In this document: positions 35,087 through 42,922 of the stretch, piece by piece
Layout: every line of letters begins with the position of its first letter
How positions within the stretch are numbered: the first letter of the stretch is position 1
Assembly (NCBI GenBank): GCA_009773315.1
Contig: WRPE01000020.1
Location: 1-49,071, forward strand
From: Syntrophaceae bacterium
GTDB taxonomy: Bacteria; Desulfobacterota; Syntrophia; Syntrophales; Smithellaceae
Length of the DNA: 49,071 nucleotides
Reading direction: 5' to 3'
Notes under the pieces: generated by a model
Database searches by the model: none
Seen by the model: the letters and a program-made list of their open reading frames with translations, nothing else
Told to the model about the DNA's origin: nothing
Translations under genes and position numbers: made by a program

Positions 35087-36636
35087 TATTTCATCCCATA
35101 GAAATCTGTATATCGGATTACCAAACACAGCTTTTCGATATCCTCATCCAGCGGCCGGTCTTCAATGACCGGATCGCTGACCAATCGAATTTTTTGCAGC
35201 GCTTTAGCCAGAAGCGGCCGGAGGTTGACATTTTGCCGAATGTCACAGGCCTGCGCCGCCGACAGCAGATGAATCGCGACGACCCGTTCGGTGAGCGTGC
35301 AAACCCGTTCGGCGTCACGCGCTGCGATAGTGCCCATGCTGACTTTATCCTGATTATGGGATTCCGTCGAACGCGAAAAAGACGCGGCAGGCATGGTGGC
35401 TTTCAGGGCTTCGGCGGCCAGAGCCGATGAAGAAATCGACATAGCCTTAAAACCGTGATGCAGGCCGGTTTGGCCGCCGTTGAGACGCACCAGATCGCCC
35501 GGCAATCCCCGGTTGAGATTTGGATTCACTAGCAGCATGATCTGACGGTCGCACATATCCGCAGCCGACGCCAGCGCGGCTTTGAGCCCGTCCATCGCAA
35601 AGGCGATATGACCGCCGTAAAAATTACCGCCCATTAAAATTTGCCCCGTGGCAGGATCAAAAATCGGATTGTCGTTGGAGCTGTTGGCTTCGACTTCCAC
35701 CCATTGTTTAATCCAGGAAAGCGCGTCGGACAAAACACCCAGAACCTGCGGCGCGCAGCGCAGCGAGTAGGGATCCTGCAGCGTTTCGAGCGCGCCGTCT
35801 TCCAGTTGAGGCGCCGACACGCTGGTCTGCAGAAGCTGGGCAATCTTTTGCGCGACAAACATCTGACCGGGAAACGGTTTGGCCTCTGAAATAACCGGAT
35901 GATAATGATGGGCATTGCCCTTCATGGCGTGAACACTGAGGGCTGTCGCATAGATCGCGGCGGACAAAATGCGTTCGGCCCGATCCACATTCAGCGCGGC
36001 AATCCCCGTCATCGTCGTTGTGCCGTTCACCATTGACAGTGGTTCTTTCGGCAGATATTTGTAAGGTTTTAATCCGGCTTTCTTTATCGCCCGGGCCGCA
36101 GGCCAAATGTCACCCTGATAAAACACGTCGCGGTCGCCCGCCAGAGCCGCGCCAATATAGGACATCGGCGTCAGATCGCCGGACGCGCCGACCGAGCCTT
36201 CACAAGGCACCACGGGCGTAATGCCGCAGTTTAAAAAATCAGCTATCTGTTGAAGCAGCGCGATCGAAACCCCGGAATAGCCGCGCGCCAGACAGATGAT
36301 CCGACACAGCATGGCGGCTCTTGTCTCCTCAATGCCGATGGGTTCCCCGGTGCCGCAGCCGTGAAAACGAAAAATATTTTCGCCGTTTTTCAGGGCAATA
36401 TTCATGCTGATCCGGCTGCCGCAGGATTTGCCGTAACCGGTATTCACGCCGTAAACTGCAACGCCCTTTTTCATCGCATCCATGAGCATTTTTTGCGTCA
36501 GCGCCATCCGCTTCACAAAACGCGGCGATTTGCTGATGGAAACCTGCGCCCCGTCACGCGCGACGGCAATCATATCCTTAAAACTGACACGGTCGCCATC
36601 GATGACGACGGCGGCCCCCTTGCCAATTTTCTTCAT
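35086..36636 (-). CDS. Aromatic amino acid ammonia-lyase (HAL/PAL/TAL family)
   Basis: 516 residues from the ATG at 36636, chosen for GGAGAGG upstream; a GTG at 36657 is in frame. The MIO prosthetic group forms from A158-S159-G160 in SVGASGDLTPMSY (numbering from the GTG). The catalytic Tyr is in YGVNTGYGK (69-77), and QDPYSLRCAPQ and SSNDNP are present. The substrate-selecting pair is F98-H99 in RFHGCGTG: Phe as in PAL at the first position, His as in HAL at the second, so substrate cannot be set. In flexirubin and related clusters this enzyme makes the coumarate or cinnamate starter, which is the expected role here. Confidence 0.9.
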   Translation of the reverse strand: MKKIGKGAAVVIDGDRVSFKDMIAVARDGAQVSISKSPRFVKRMALTQKMLMDAMKKGVAVYGVNTGYGKSCGSRISMNIALKNGENIFRFHGCGTGEPIGIEETRAAMLCRIICLARGYSGVSIALLQQIADFLNCGITPVVPCEGSVGASGDLTPMSYIGAALAGDRDVFYQGDIWPAARAIKKAGLKPYKYLPKEPLSMVNGTTTMTGIAALNVDRAERILSAAIYATALSVHAMKGNAHHYHPVISEAKPFPGQMFVAQKIAQLLQTSVSAPQLEDGALETLQDPYSLRCAPQVLGVLSDALSWIKQWVEVEANSSNDNPIFDPATGQILMGGNFYGGHIAFAMDGLKAALASAADMCDRQIMLLVNPNLNRGLPGDLVRLNGGQTGLHHGFKAMSISSSALAAEALKATMPAASFSRSTESHNQDKVSMGTIAARDAERVCTLTERVVAIHLLSAAQACDIRQNVNLRPLLAKALQKIRLVSDPVIEDRPLDEDIEKLCLVIRYTDFYGMK

Positions 36637-36668
36637 GACCTTAACCTCTCCTTCCACCTTTTCCCTTT

Positions 36669-37898
36669 TTACCGACGGACACGCTGCTTGTAAGTGCCGT
36701 CTTGTTTTTCTTTATCAATAACCCTCTTGAGCATCTTGAACATTTTATAATTCTGCGGCTCTTCTTCATAAAACTTGTCCCATGCGTAATAATAAAGAGA
36801 TTGCAATTGTTCCGACGTCAGCAATTTAGGCTGGAACACCACTTTACCGCAGGTGTAATCGTTCCAGTCATAGGAGAAAATTCTGCCGGCATTATGCAGA
36901 TCGTCAAAAGTCCGGGTGTGTGGAAACGGCGTGAGCACTGTGAACTCCGCCATATCCAGTTCGATTTCCAGTAAAAAGTCAACCAGCTTCTTGATATAAT
37001 CTTCGGTATGATAATCCAGACCCAGTAAAATGCTGCCTTCCACGCCGATGCCGTAATCGTGATAGCGCTTGACGCGTTCGCGGATAAAATCGGATGAATC
37101 AAAAATCGCCTGATAGACAAACCACGCCCCGGCCTGCGCCGCCAGATCCAGCACCTTGTCGTCGTTTTCAATCGGATGGCAGCACCATTTCTTTTTCAAA
37201 GGGATCATTTCCTTGAACAGACCTATTTCCCATTCCTTATCCTGCGCCAGAGAATTATCAACAAGGAAAAGGCGGTTGTTGTTAATGCTGGCCATTTCTT
37301 CAACAACTTTGTCGTAAGGCCTGGGACGAAAACTCCGACCGCCTAAGAAGCTAACGCAGCAGGGATAGCAATTGAAGCGGCAGCCGCGGGAGGCATGCAC
37401 CAGATCGACCATCTGCACGCCCTTGTAATTATACATCTCGCGGTTTAGAATACTACGTCTTGCCGTTCCGACACTTTCAATCAGCGGAAAATTCTGCATG
37501 TAGTCATAGATTTTTTGCAGATTATTGTTTTTGAAATCGGTAAAGACCTGTTCCATCCGGCCTTCGGCCTCCCCCAGGAAAACAGCATCCGCATGCTCCT
37601 GGCTTTCTTCGGCATGCAGCATCGTGGCAATCCCGCCACAAATCACCTTGATCCCCCTGGCGCGAAAGGCATCGGCGATTTCCCAGCCACGCTTCACCTG
37701 CGCGCTCAGCATCATCGATATCCCGACAAAATCGGCTCCCGCGTCAAAATGAATCGGCTGAATATTCTCATCGATAAATTCCACGTCCACATCAGCAGGC
37801 AGCGCGGCGGCCATCACCACCGGTCCGTGCGGCGGCAGGGTGAAACGTGTCTGACGCTCCAACTTTTCCCATTGGGGATAAATTAATTTAAATTTCAT
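36669..37898 (-). CDS. B12-binding-domain radical SAM protein
   Basis: 409 residues. The N-terminal Rossmann-like domain (LIYPQWEKL, FIDENIQPI, DFVGISMML, VICGGIATML, GEAEGRMEQV) precedes the radical SAM core with ASRGCRFNCYPCC (the three cluster cysteines as CxxxCxxC plus a fourth Cys), LFLVDNSLAQ and LLGLDYHTEDYI. The LPPHG motif near the start is common in HpnR/HpnJ-like B12 radical SAM enzymes acting on hydrocarbon lipids. It ends 32 bases before the lyase. The reaction is unknown; methylation or carbon-skeleton change of the polyene is a reasonable guess. Confidence 0.9.
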   Translation of the reverse strand: MKFKLIYPQWEKLERQTRFTLPPHGPVVMAAALPADVDVEFIDENIQPIHFDAGADFVGISMMLSAQVKRGWEIADAFRARGIKVICGGIATMLHAEESQEHADAVFLGEAEGRMEQVFTDFKNNNLQKIYDYMQNFPLIESVGTARRSILNREMYNYKGVQMVDLVHASRGCRFNCYPCCVSFLGGRSFRPRPYDKVVEEMASINNNRLFLVDNSLAQDKEWEIGLFKEMIPLKKKWCCHPIENDDKVLDLAAQAGAWFVYQAIFDSSDFIRERVKRYHDYGIGVEGSILLGLDYHTEDYIKKLVDFLLEIELDMAEFTVLTPFPHTRTFDDLHNAGRIFSYDWNDYTCGKVVFQPKLLTSEQLQSLYYYAWDKFYEEEPQNYKMFKMLKRVIDKEKQDGTYKQRVRR

Positions 37899-37945
37899 AA
37901 GTCCTCTTTACAAATACTCCATTCGCTGTTTCAAATTTTTCCTCT

Positions 37946-39196
37946 TTACCCTTCACAATGACTGATAACAAGATAAGCATAAGTTCCGCCAAACGAAATA
38001 CCGGCCAAAACCGCTTGCTTTATCGCAGCTTCTTTTTTCTCTCCCATCACAAAATTTATTGGGGCCAGCGGCAGGTCAAGTCCGATTGTCTGCGCCATCC
38101 ATCCTTTTTCCACAGATAACGCCAGAGCGCAAGCCCGAATCCCGCCTCCGGAAAAACTCTCGCCGATCGCGCCTTTGATGGACGTGACAAGCGGCTTTTG
38201 CTCACAAGAGGCGAACAGTTCATCATAAGCCAGGGCTTCCACCTGATCCAAAATCCTGCCGCCATTGGCCGCCGCCATCACCGCCGATATATCCGCGAGC
38301 GCAACACCCGCGTTCTTCAACGCCCGCTTGCAGGTCCGCATGATGCCCTCCGTATTTTCCGGCCAGGCAACAGGCGTTGTGGGCGATGATCCCAAACCGA
38401 CCCCGGTTATTTCGCAATAAACCCTTGCGCCGCGCCCGCGAGCCGCAGCCAGAGACTCCAGACAGAGAATACCGCAGCCTTCCCCGGCCACATAACCGTT
38501 ACGTTGTCCGTCAAAAGGACGAGCGCCTTCTTGCTGTCCGTTATCCGGCGACAGGCCGCGAAACTTCGTCAGGGACTTATAATAAAATTTTGACAGAATG
38601 TCCACCCCGCCGGTCAGGATCACATCCGCCACGCCGCGCCGAATTTCCGAGACGGCATAAGCGATGGCGGTTTCGGCGGAAACGGCAAAATGCGTAATGG
38701 TCGTATTGACGCCGCGAAATCCGAGTTCAATGGAGGTATGTCCCGCCGGCGCGTTCATCACCGTGTTGGGCACCAGGATCGGATTGACTGAAGACGGTCC
38801 TGCTGAAAGCAGCGAGCCGGCAAACGAGACGGTAACGTCCGTCGCGCCGAACGCCGTACCCAAAAGGATACCGATGCGGTCGCGGTTGCCCAAGGTCACG
38901 CTGATGCCCGCATCATCAAGCGCCAGGCGCGCCGAAGCAGCAGTCATGAGCGACGTTTTATCCATCCGCCGCAGATTTTTTACCGAGATGAAATCGCGCG
39001 GCGTGAAGTCACGAACTTCCGCGGCGAGATGCGACGTCACCGCTTGCGTATCAAACGCCTGCACCATGTCAATACCGCAATCGCCTTCAAAAAGCCTTCG
39101 GGAAAATTCGTCTTTCCCCACACCCAGAGGCGTCACCATTCCCAGACCGGTCACGACAATGCGTTGATTGTCCGGTCTGTCGCAATAGTTATCCAT
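37946..39196 (-). CDS. Ketosynthase-like chain-length factor (catalytic residues lost)
   Basis: 416 residues from the ATG at 39196, which overlaps the upstream KS stop by 8 bases (ATGGATAA). Full ketosynthase fold (VVTGLGMVTPLGVG at the start). The nucleophile Cys is replaced: TITHFAVSAETAIAYA aligns with TTACASGA, Ala in the Cys position. HGT is replaced by NGG (AAANGGRILDQ). The Lys of SIKGAIGESFSGGG is kept but the His after it is Glu. This is the pattern of KS-beta/chain-length-factor proteins, which pair with an active KS and set product length. The partner is clearly the KS at 39189-40439. Confidence 0.88.
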   Translation of the reverse strand: MDNYCDRPDNQRIVVTGLGMVTPLGVGKDEFSRRLFEGDCGIDMVQAFDTQAVTSHLAAEVRDFTPRDFISVKNLRRMDKTSLMTAASARLALDDAGISVTLGNRDRIGILLGTAFGATDVTVSFAGSLLSAGPSSVNPILVPNTVMNAPAGHTSIELGFRGVNTTITHFAVSAETAIAYAVSEIRRGVADVILTGGVDILSKFYYKSLTKFRGLSPDNGQQEGARPFDGQRNGYVAGEGCGILCLESLAAARGRGARVYCEITGVGLGSSPTTPVAWPENTEGIMRTCKRALKNAGVALADISAVMAAANGGRILDQVEALAYDELFASCEQKPLVTSIKGAIGESFSGGGIRACALALSVEKGWMAQTIGLDLPLAPINFVMGEKKEAAIKQAVLAGISFGGTYAYLVISHCEG

Positions 39197-40439
39197 GGAC
39201 CGCACCCTGCCCTTCATATTTGCCGAAAATAACCGTGGTATTGTTTCCGCCAAAAGCGAAAGAATTGGAAAGAACTACGCGCAGGTCGGCTGGTCGTGAA
39301 CCTTCTGTAACATAATCCAGATCACAGTCGGGATCGGGCGTAACACAATGGATGGTCGGTGGGATAAACCCATGCGTCAGAGCCAGCAGACTGACAATCC
39401 CCTCGAGCGCGCCTGCCGCACCCAGCGTGTGAGCATGCATGGATTTTGTTGAACTCACCGGAATCGAATAGGCGCGTTTACCGAAAACGTCCCGAATGGC
39501 TTTGGTCTCCGTCACGTCATTAACCGGCGTGGCAGTCCCATGGGCGTTGATGTAATCAATATCGGAAGCGGCGAGTCCGCTGTCTTTCAGGGCGGCCTGC
39601 ATAGAGCGCACGGCGCCGGAGGCTTTTTCGTCCGGCGCCGTCATGTGAAACGAATCACAGGTCACGCCGTAACCCAGAATCTCGCCGTAAATCTTTGCCC
39701 CGCGTGCAAGCGCCCCCTCAAGAGGTTCCAACACCAGAATGGCCGCCGCTTCGCCCAGCGAAAGACCGGCGCGAGTCTTGTCAAAGGGACGGCAGACATC
39801 CTCGTCAACGGATTTCAGGGCATTAAAAGCGGCATAGGTAATCCGGCACATCGGTTCCACACCGCCGGCGAGCATAATGGAGGCCTGACCGTTTAAAATC
39901 AAATCCCTCGCATAACCCAGCGCGGTAGCCCCCGCGGAGCAGGCCGTCATAAATGTGGTTTTTGGGCCTAAAAGTTCCAGATTGGACGCAATCCGATCGG
40001 CGGACGATGCGCAATAAATGGTGGACAACCGGGAAAACCTCGACCGGTCGATACCTTTCTTCAAAAGCTCCACATAAAAGTTTTCCGCCTCAAAAAGTCC
40101 GCCGGAGCCACCGCCGATGGCCACACCCATATTTTCTTTATAGGATTCGAGCAAAGGATAAAGATCGGCATCCGTCAGCGCTTCCACCGTCGCGGCAAAA
40201 GAAAGTTGATCGGCCCGCGACATGCGCTTGATGGAAAATTCTCCCGGGATCGATCGGCGGGGATCAAAATTCTTAATTTGCCCGCCTTTATGGGTTCGGA
40301 ACTCGCTCGCATCAAACAGGTCAATCTCAGAGATACCGCAGACGCCCTGCCTTAGTGCGACGGCAAATTCCGCGACATTGCCGCCAATGGCATTTTTTGT
40401 TCCTAAGCCCGTAATAACAATGCGCTTATTTTTTTTCAT
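39189..40439 (-). CDS. Beta-ketoacyl-ACP synthase, intact (KS partner of the chain-length factor)
   Basis: 416 residues, FabF-like. C167 in TACSAGATALG, His in NAHGTATPVND, and Lys/His in STKSMHAHTLGAAG are all present. Together with the 37946-39196 protein it should form the KS-CLF dimer that builds the polyene chain. The start at 40439 follows the heptamer array. No acyl transferase for malonyl loading is encoded here, so the host FabD is presumably used. Confidence 0.93.
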   Translation of the reverse strand: MKKNKRIVITGLGTKNAIGGNVAEFAVALRQGVCGISEIDLFDASEFRTHKGGQIKNFDPRRSIPGEFSIKRMSRADQLSFAATVEALTDADLYPLLESYKENMGVAIGGGSGGLFEAENFYVELLKKGIDRSRFSRLSTIYCASSADRIASNLELLGPKTTFMTACSAGATALGYARDLILNGQASIMLAGGVEPMCRITYAAFNALKSVDEDVCRPFDKTRAGLSLGEAAAILVLEPLEGALARGAKIYGEILGYGVTCDSFHMTAPDEKASGAVRSMQAALKDSGLAASDIDYINAHGTATPVNDVTETKAIRDVFGKRAYSIPVSSTKSMHAHTLGAAGALEGIVSLLALTHGFIPPTIHCVTPDPDCDLDYVTEGSRPADLRVVLSNSFAFGGNNTTVIFGKYEGQGAVHG

Positions 40440-40464
40440 GCGGAATTTTCACCCGTACGTTAAA

Positions 40465-40513
40465 GTCTTCCCTTAACCTTCAGCCTTCAGCCTTCAACCT
40501 TCAGTCTTCAGCC
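40465..40513. repeat. Heptanucleotide array C (7 units) at the 3' end of the PlsC-like gene
   Basis: Plus-strand units: GTCTTCC, CTTAACC, TTCAGCC, TTCAGCC, TTCAACC, TTCAGTC, TTCAGCC, in exact 7-base register. The last codons and stop (40494-40496) of the minus-strand acyltransferase are within the array, which extends towards the next gene start at 40439. Confidence 0.75.
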
Positions 40514-41294
40514 TCGCGTCCCCTTTAACATCGGCGATTTTTTGTTCGAAAACCTGTCGGGCCTGATCCAAAACCGAGCTGATTGAAAAATTCCGGGCCT
40601 GATAGTCAGGGTGGATCGATGCAATCAATTCCAGGGTAATGACATTATCTTTACGTGTGTTAAATGAAAACGTTCCGGGGCGGAAGAGTTGATCCGTGCC
40701 GGTGATAAAAACCAGATCAAGACTGACGCCGCAATAGCGCGCGATACTGAACACACCCCGGTTGAAAGTCGAGAGATTGCCGTCGCGGCTTCTCGTGCCT
40801 TCGGGAAAAACAAAAAAATTGCCACCCGCCGCCAGATGCGCCTTGACGTTCTCCAGATTTTTAATCATGGCCTCCCCAAGCATTTCAGCGGGTGAAGACG
40901 GCACATAGCCCGCCCTCCTCAAAAACCAGCCGAATATGGGTACGCGGAAAAACGTGTTTTTTACGATGGTCGTCTGTTGCGGGAAAAGCGACACCAGCAG
41001 AATCGGATCAAGATACGAGATATGATTGCAGATGATAATGGACGACCGAAGCTCGCGCACTTTCGGGTCGATGACGTATGTTGTGCGGGGAATCAGCCGC
41101 CGCGTCAGCATGAAGAACCCTTTCAGATGCAAGTGGTTCAGTTTCTGTAAAGCCACTGTGCCGCCCCCGGCCACCCAATAATACGGCACAAACAGAAACA
41201 ATAAAATAAAGAGGTAGCCAAACATAAAATATCCCCACAAAACAACCGTGAGGCAAAACCCGATCATGCGCTGGAGTGGTCGAAGAAGGGCCAT
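40494..41294 (-). CDS. PlsC-type (1-acylglycerol-3-phosphate-like) acyltransferase
   Basis: 266 residues. An N-terminal membrane segment (MFGYLFILLFLFVPYYWV) is followed by the HX4D motif in CNHISYLDPILL and the FPEGTRSRDGN motif. The family moves acyl groups from ACP or CoA onto a glycerol or similar hydroxyl. Aryl-polyene clusters carry such an enzyme to attach chains to the anchor. The C-terminal ARLKTEG is encoded by the heptamer array. It starts 7 bases after the stop of the KS gene ending at 41302. Confidence 0.9.
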   Translation of the reverse strand: MALLRPLQRMIGFCLTVVLWGYFMFGYLFILLFLFVPYYWVAGGGTVALQKLNHLHLKGFFMLTRRLIPRTTYVIDPKVRELRSSIIICNHISYLDPILLVSLFPQQTTIVKNTFFRVPIFGWFLRRAGYVPSSPAEMLGEAMIKNLENVKAHLAAGGNFFVFPEGTRSRDGNLSTFNRGVFSIARYCGVSLDLVFITGTDQLFRPGTFSFNTRKDNVITLELIASIHPDYQARNFSISSVLDQARQVFEQKIADVKGDARLKTEG

Positions 41295-41301
41295 TTTAAT
41301 T

Positions 41302-42543
41302 TCAGGTCAACTTTCGAATCAGCAGGCTGGTGTTGACGCCGCCAAAAGCAAAATTCTGTATAGCTGCGGTTGAAACCTTCTGTTCGATGAGTTTTTGGAC
41401 GTGATGAATCATCGCGCAGCGTTCATCGATATCTTCGAGATTGAGCGTCGGCGCAATGAAACCTTCCTGCATCATGTAAAGCGTTAAAACCGTCTCGATG
41501 GCGCCGCAGGCCGCCATGGTGTGTCCCATATAGCTCTTGAGAGCCACCACGTAAGGTTCGGGGCCAAAGACCGCTCCTGCGGCCTGCGCTTCTATGATGT
41601 CGCCCATCTTGGTGGCCGTGGCATGAGCGCTCACCAGATCGATCTCTTGCGCATTGATCCCCGCGTTGTCGAGACTCAACTGAAGCGTTTTCGTAATGCC
41701 GCCCAAATTGGGCAAAATCAGATCGCCGCCGTTCGAGTTGCAGGCAAAACCGATCACTTCAGCCAGAATCGTCGCGCCGCGTTTCTTTGCAAATTCATAT
41801 TCCTCCAGCATGACGGCGCCCGCGCCTTCGGCGACAACCAGACCGTCGCGCGCTTTATCAAACGGACGGGGCGTTTGCTGGGGCTGATCATTGAAAGCGG
41901 TGGAGCAGGCCAGCAGATTATCAAAAACCGCCACCGTTATCGTGTCATATTCATCTGCGCCACCGCAGATCATGGCATCCTGCAAGCCATACTTGACAGC
42001 CTCATAGCCGTAACCAATAGATTGGCTGCTGGTCGTACAGGCTGTCCCTGAAGAGATAATCCGGCCCGTAATGCCGAACATTTTGGAAATATTGACGGCG
42101 GTGGTGTGCACCATGGATTTCAGGTAATCGACCGCGCCGATCCCCTGAAAAGACGCTTTATCTTTGGCTTCAAAGAAAATGCGGTAAATATCGCGTTGCA
42201 CGGTGGGAGAACCGTGAATCGAACCAAACGCGATGCCAAGCCTGCCTCCCGTTACAAATTCAGAGGGAAGCCCCGCCTGCTCCAACACGTCCTTGGCAAC
42301 CTGACAGGCATAATAAGCCACCGGCCCCATGGTCTTGCGGTGCTGTCGGCTAAAATTATACGCTATCGGATAACTTACCGTACCATAAACACGAGAATGA
42401 ATAAAGGGGCTGATCAGATCATCTTCGCGCAGCGTTTTTACGCCGGAGACGCCCTTAACAAGGCTTTCGACGATTTGTTCCTTGCCGTGACCGATGGGCG
42501 ATATGGCCGAACAAGCCGTAATAACAACCCTGCGTTCTCTCAT
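41302..42543 (-). CDS. Beta-ketoacyl-ACP synthase, intact (ApeO/FabB-like)
   Basis: 413 residues. C169 in GTACTTSSQSIGYGYE, His in SAHATATKMGD (HAT instead of the usual HGT) and Lys/His in ALKSYMGHTMAACG are present. It overlaps the upstream ACP stop by 4 bases, so it most likely works on that ACP. It differs from the other two active KS enzymes in sequence, fitting a priming or first-condensation role such as loading the aryl starter; that role is inference. Confidence 0.92.
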   Translation of the reverse strand: MRERRVVITACSAISPIGHGKEQIVESLVKGVSGVKTLREDDLISPFIHSRVYGTVSYPIAYNFSRQHRKTMGPVAYYACQVAKDVLEQAGLPSEFVTGGRLGIAFGSIHGSPTVQRDIYRIFFEAKDKASFQGIGAVDYLKSMVHTTAVNISKMFGITGRIISSGTACTTSSQSIGYGYEAVKYGLQDAMICGGADEYDTITVAVFDNLLACSTAFNDQPQQTPRPFDKARDGLVVAEGAGAVMLEEYEFAKKRGATILAEVIGFACNSNGGDLILPNLGGITKTLQLSLDNAGINAQEIDLVSAHATATKMGDIIEAQAAGAVFGPEPYVVALKSYMGHTMAACGAIETVLTLYMMQEGFIAPTLNLEDIDERCAMIHHVQKLIEQKVSTAAIQNFAFGGVNTSLLIRKLT

Positions 42544-42815
42544 TTATTTTTCTCCGGGAGCGTCTTGCGTTTTGCGGCCAGCACTTCAATATAGTCGATA
42601 ATCTGTTTCATAGTACGGATGTCCATCGCCTGCTTTTTCTCTTCCTGCGTCAATTCCGAATCCAAAAACTTTTCGATTTCCAGTAACAATTCAATGGCAT
42701 CGATACTGTCAAAACCATAGGCTTCCCGCAGATTGACATCCATTTCGGGATTCTCAATTTCAAACGCTCTCAGAAAAATATCGCGAACTTCTCTTTCAAT
42801 ATCCTGACGTGTCAT
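42540..42815 (-). CDS. Acyl carrier protein (first ACP of the cluster)
   Basis: 91 residues from the ATG at 42815; the frame is open to 42890, but the upstream part has no carrier-protein character. The phosphopantetheine site is S37 in YGFDSIDAIELL. Four-helix layout with an acidic face. The GGAG ribosome site is rather far from the ATG (about 14 bases). It overlaps the KS gene that follows. It would hold the aryl starter and the growing chain. Confidence 0.92.
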   Translation of the reverse strand: MTRQDIEREVRDIFLRAFEIENPEMDVNLREAYGFDSIDAIELLLEIEKFLDSELTQEEKKQAMDIRTMKQIIDYIEVLAAKRKTLPEKNK

Positions 42816-42922
42816 TGAATTTGGATAACTCCTTCTTATTGTATATTCGCAAGCTCCGGATGGTTTCGTCTTGAGCCGAAAGTGCCTCAAAAATTAGCAT
42901 AAATCAGCGTCGCCGTCCAGCA

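Noticed and set aside
35086-36636. Histidine utilisation (hutH) gene
   Set aside because: No other hut genes are present, the selectivity pair is not that of HAL, and the gene is embedded in and translationally coupled to a polyene-type operon.
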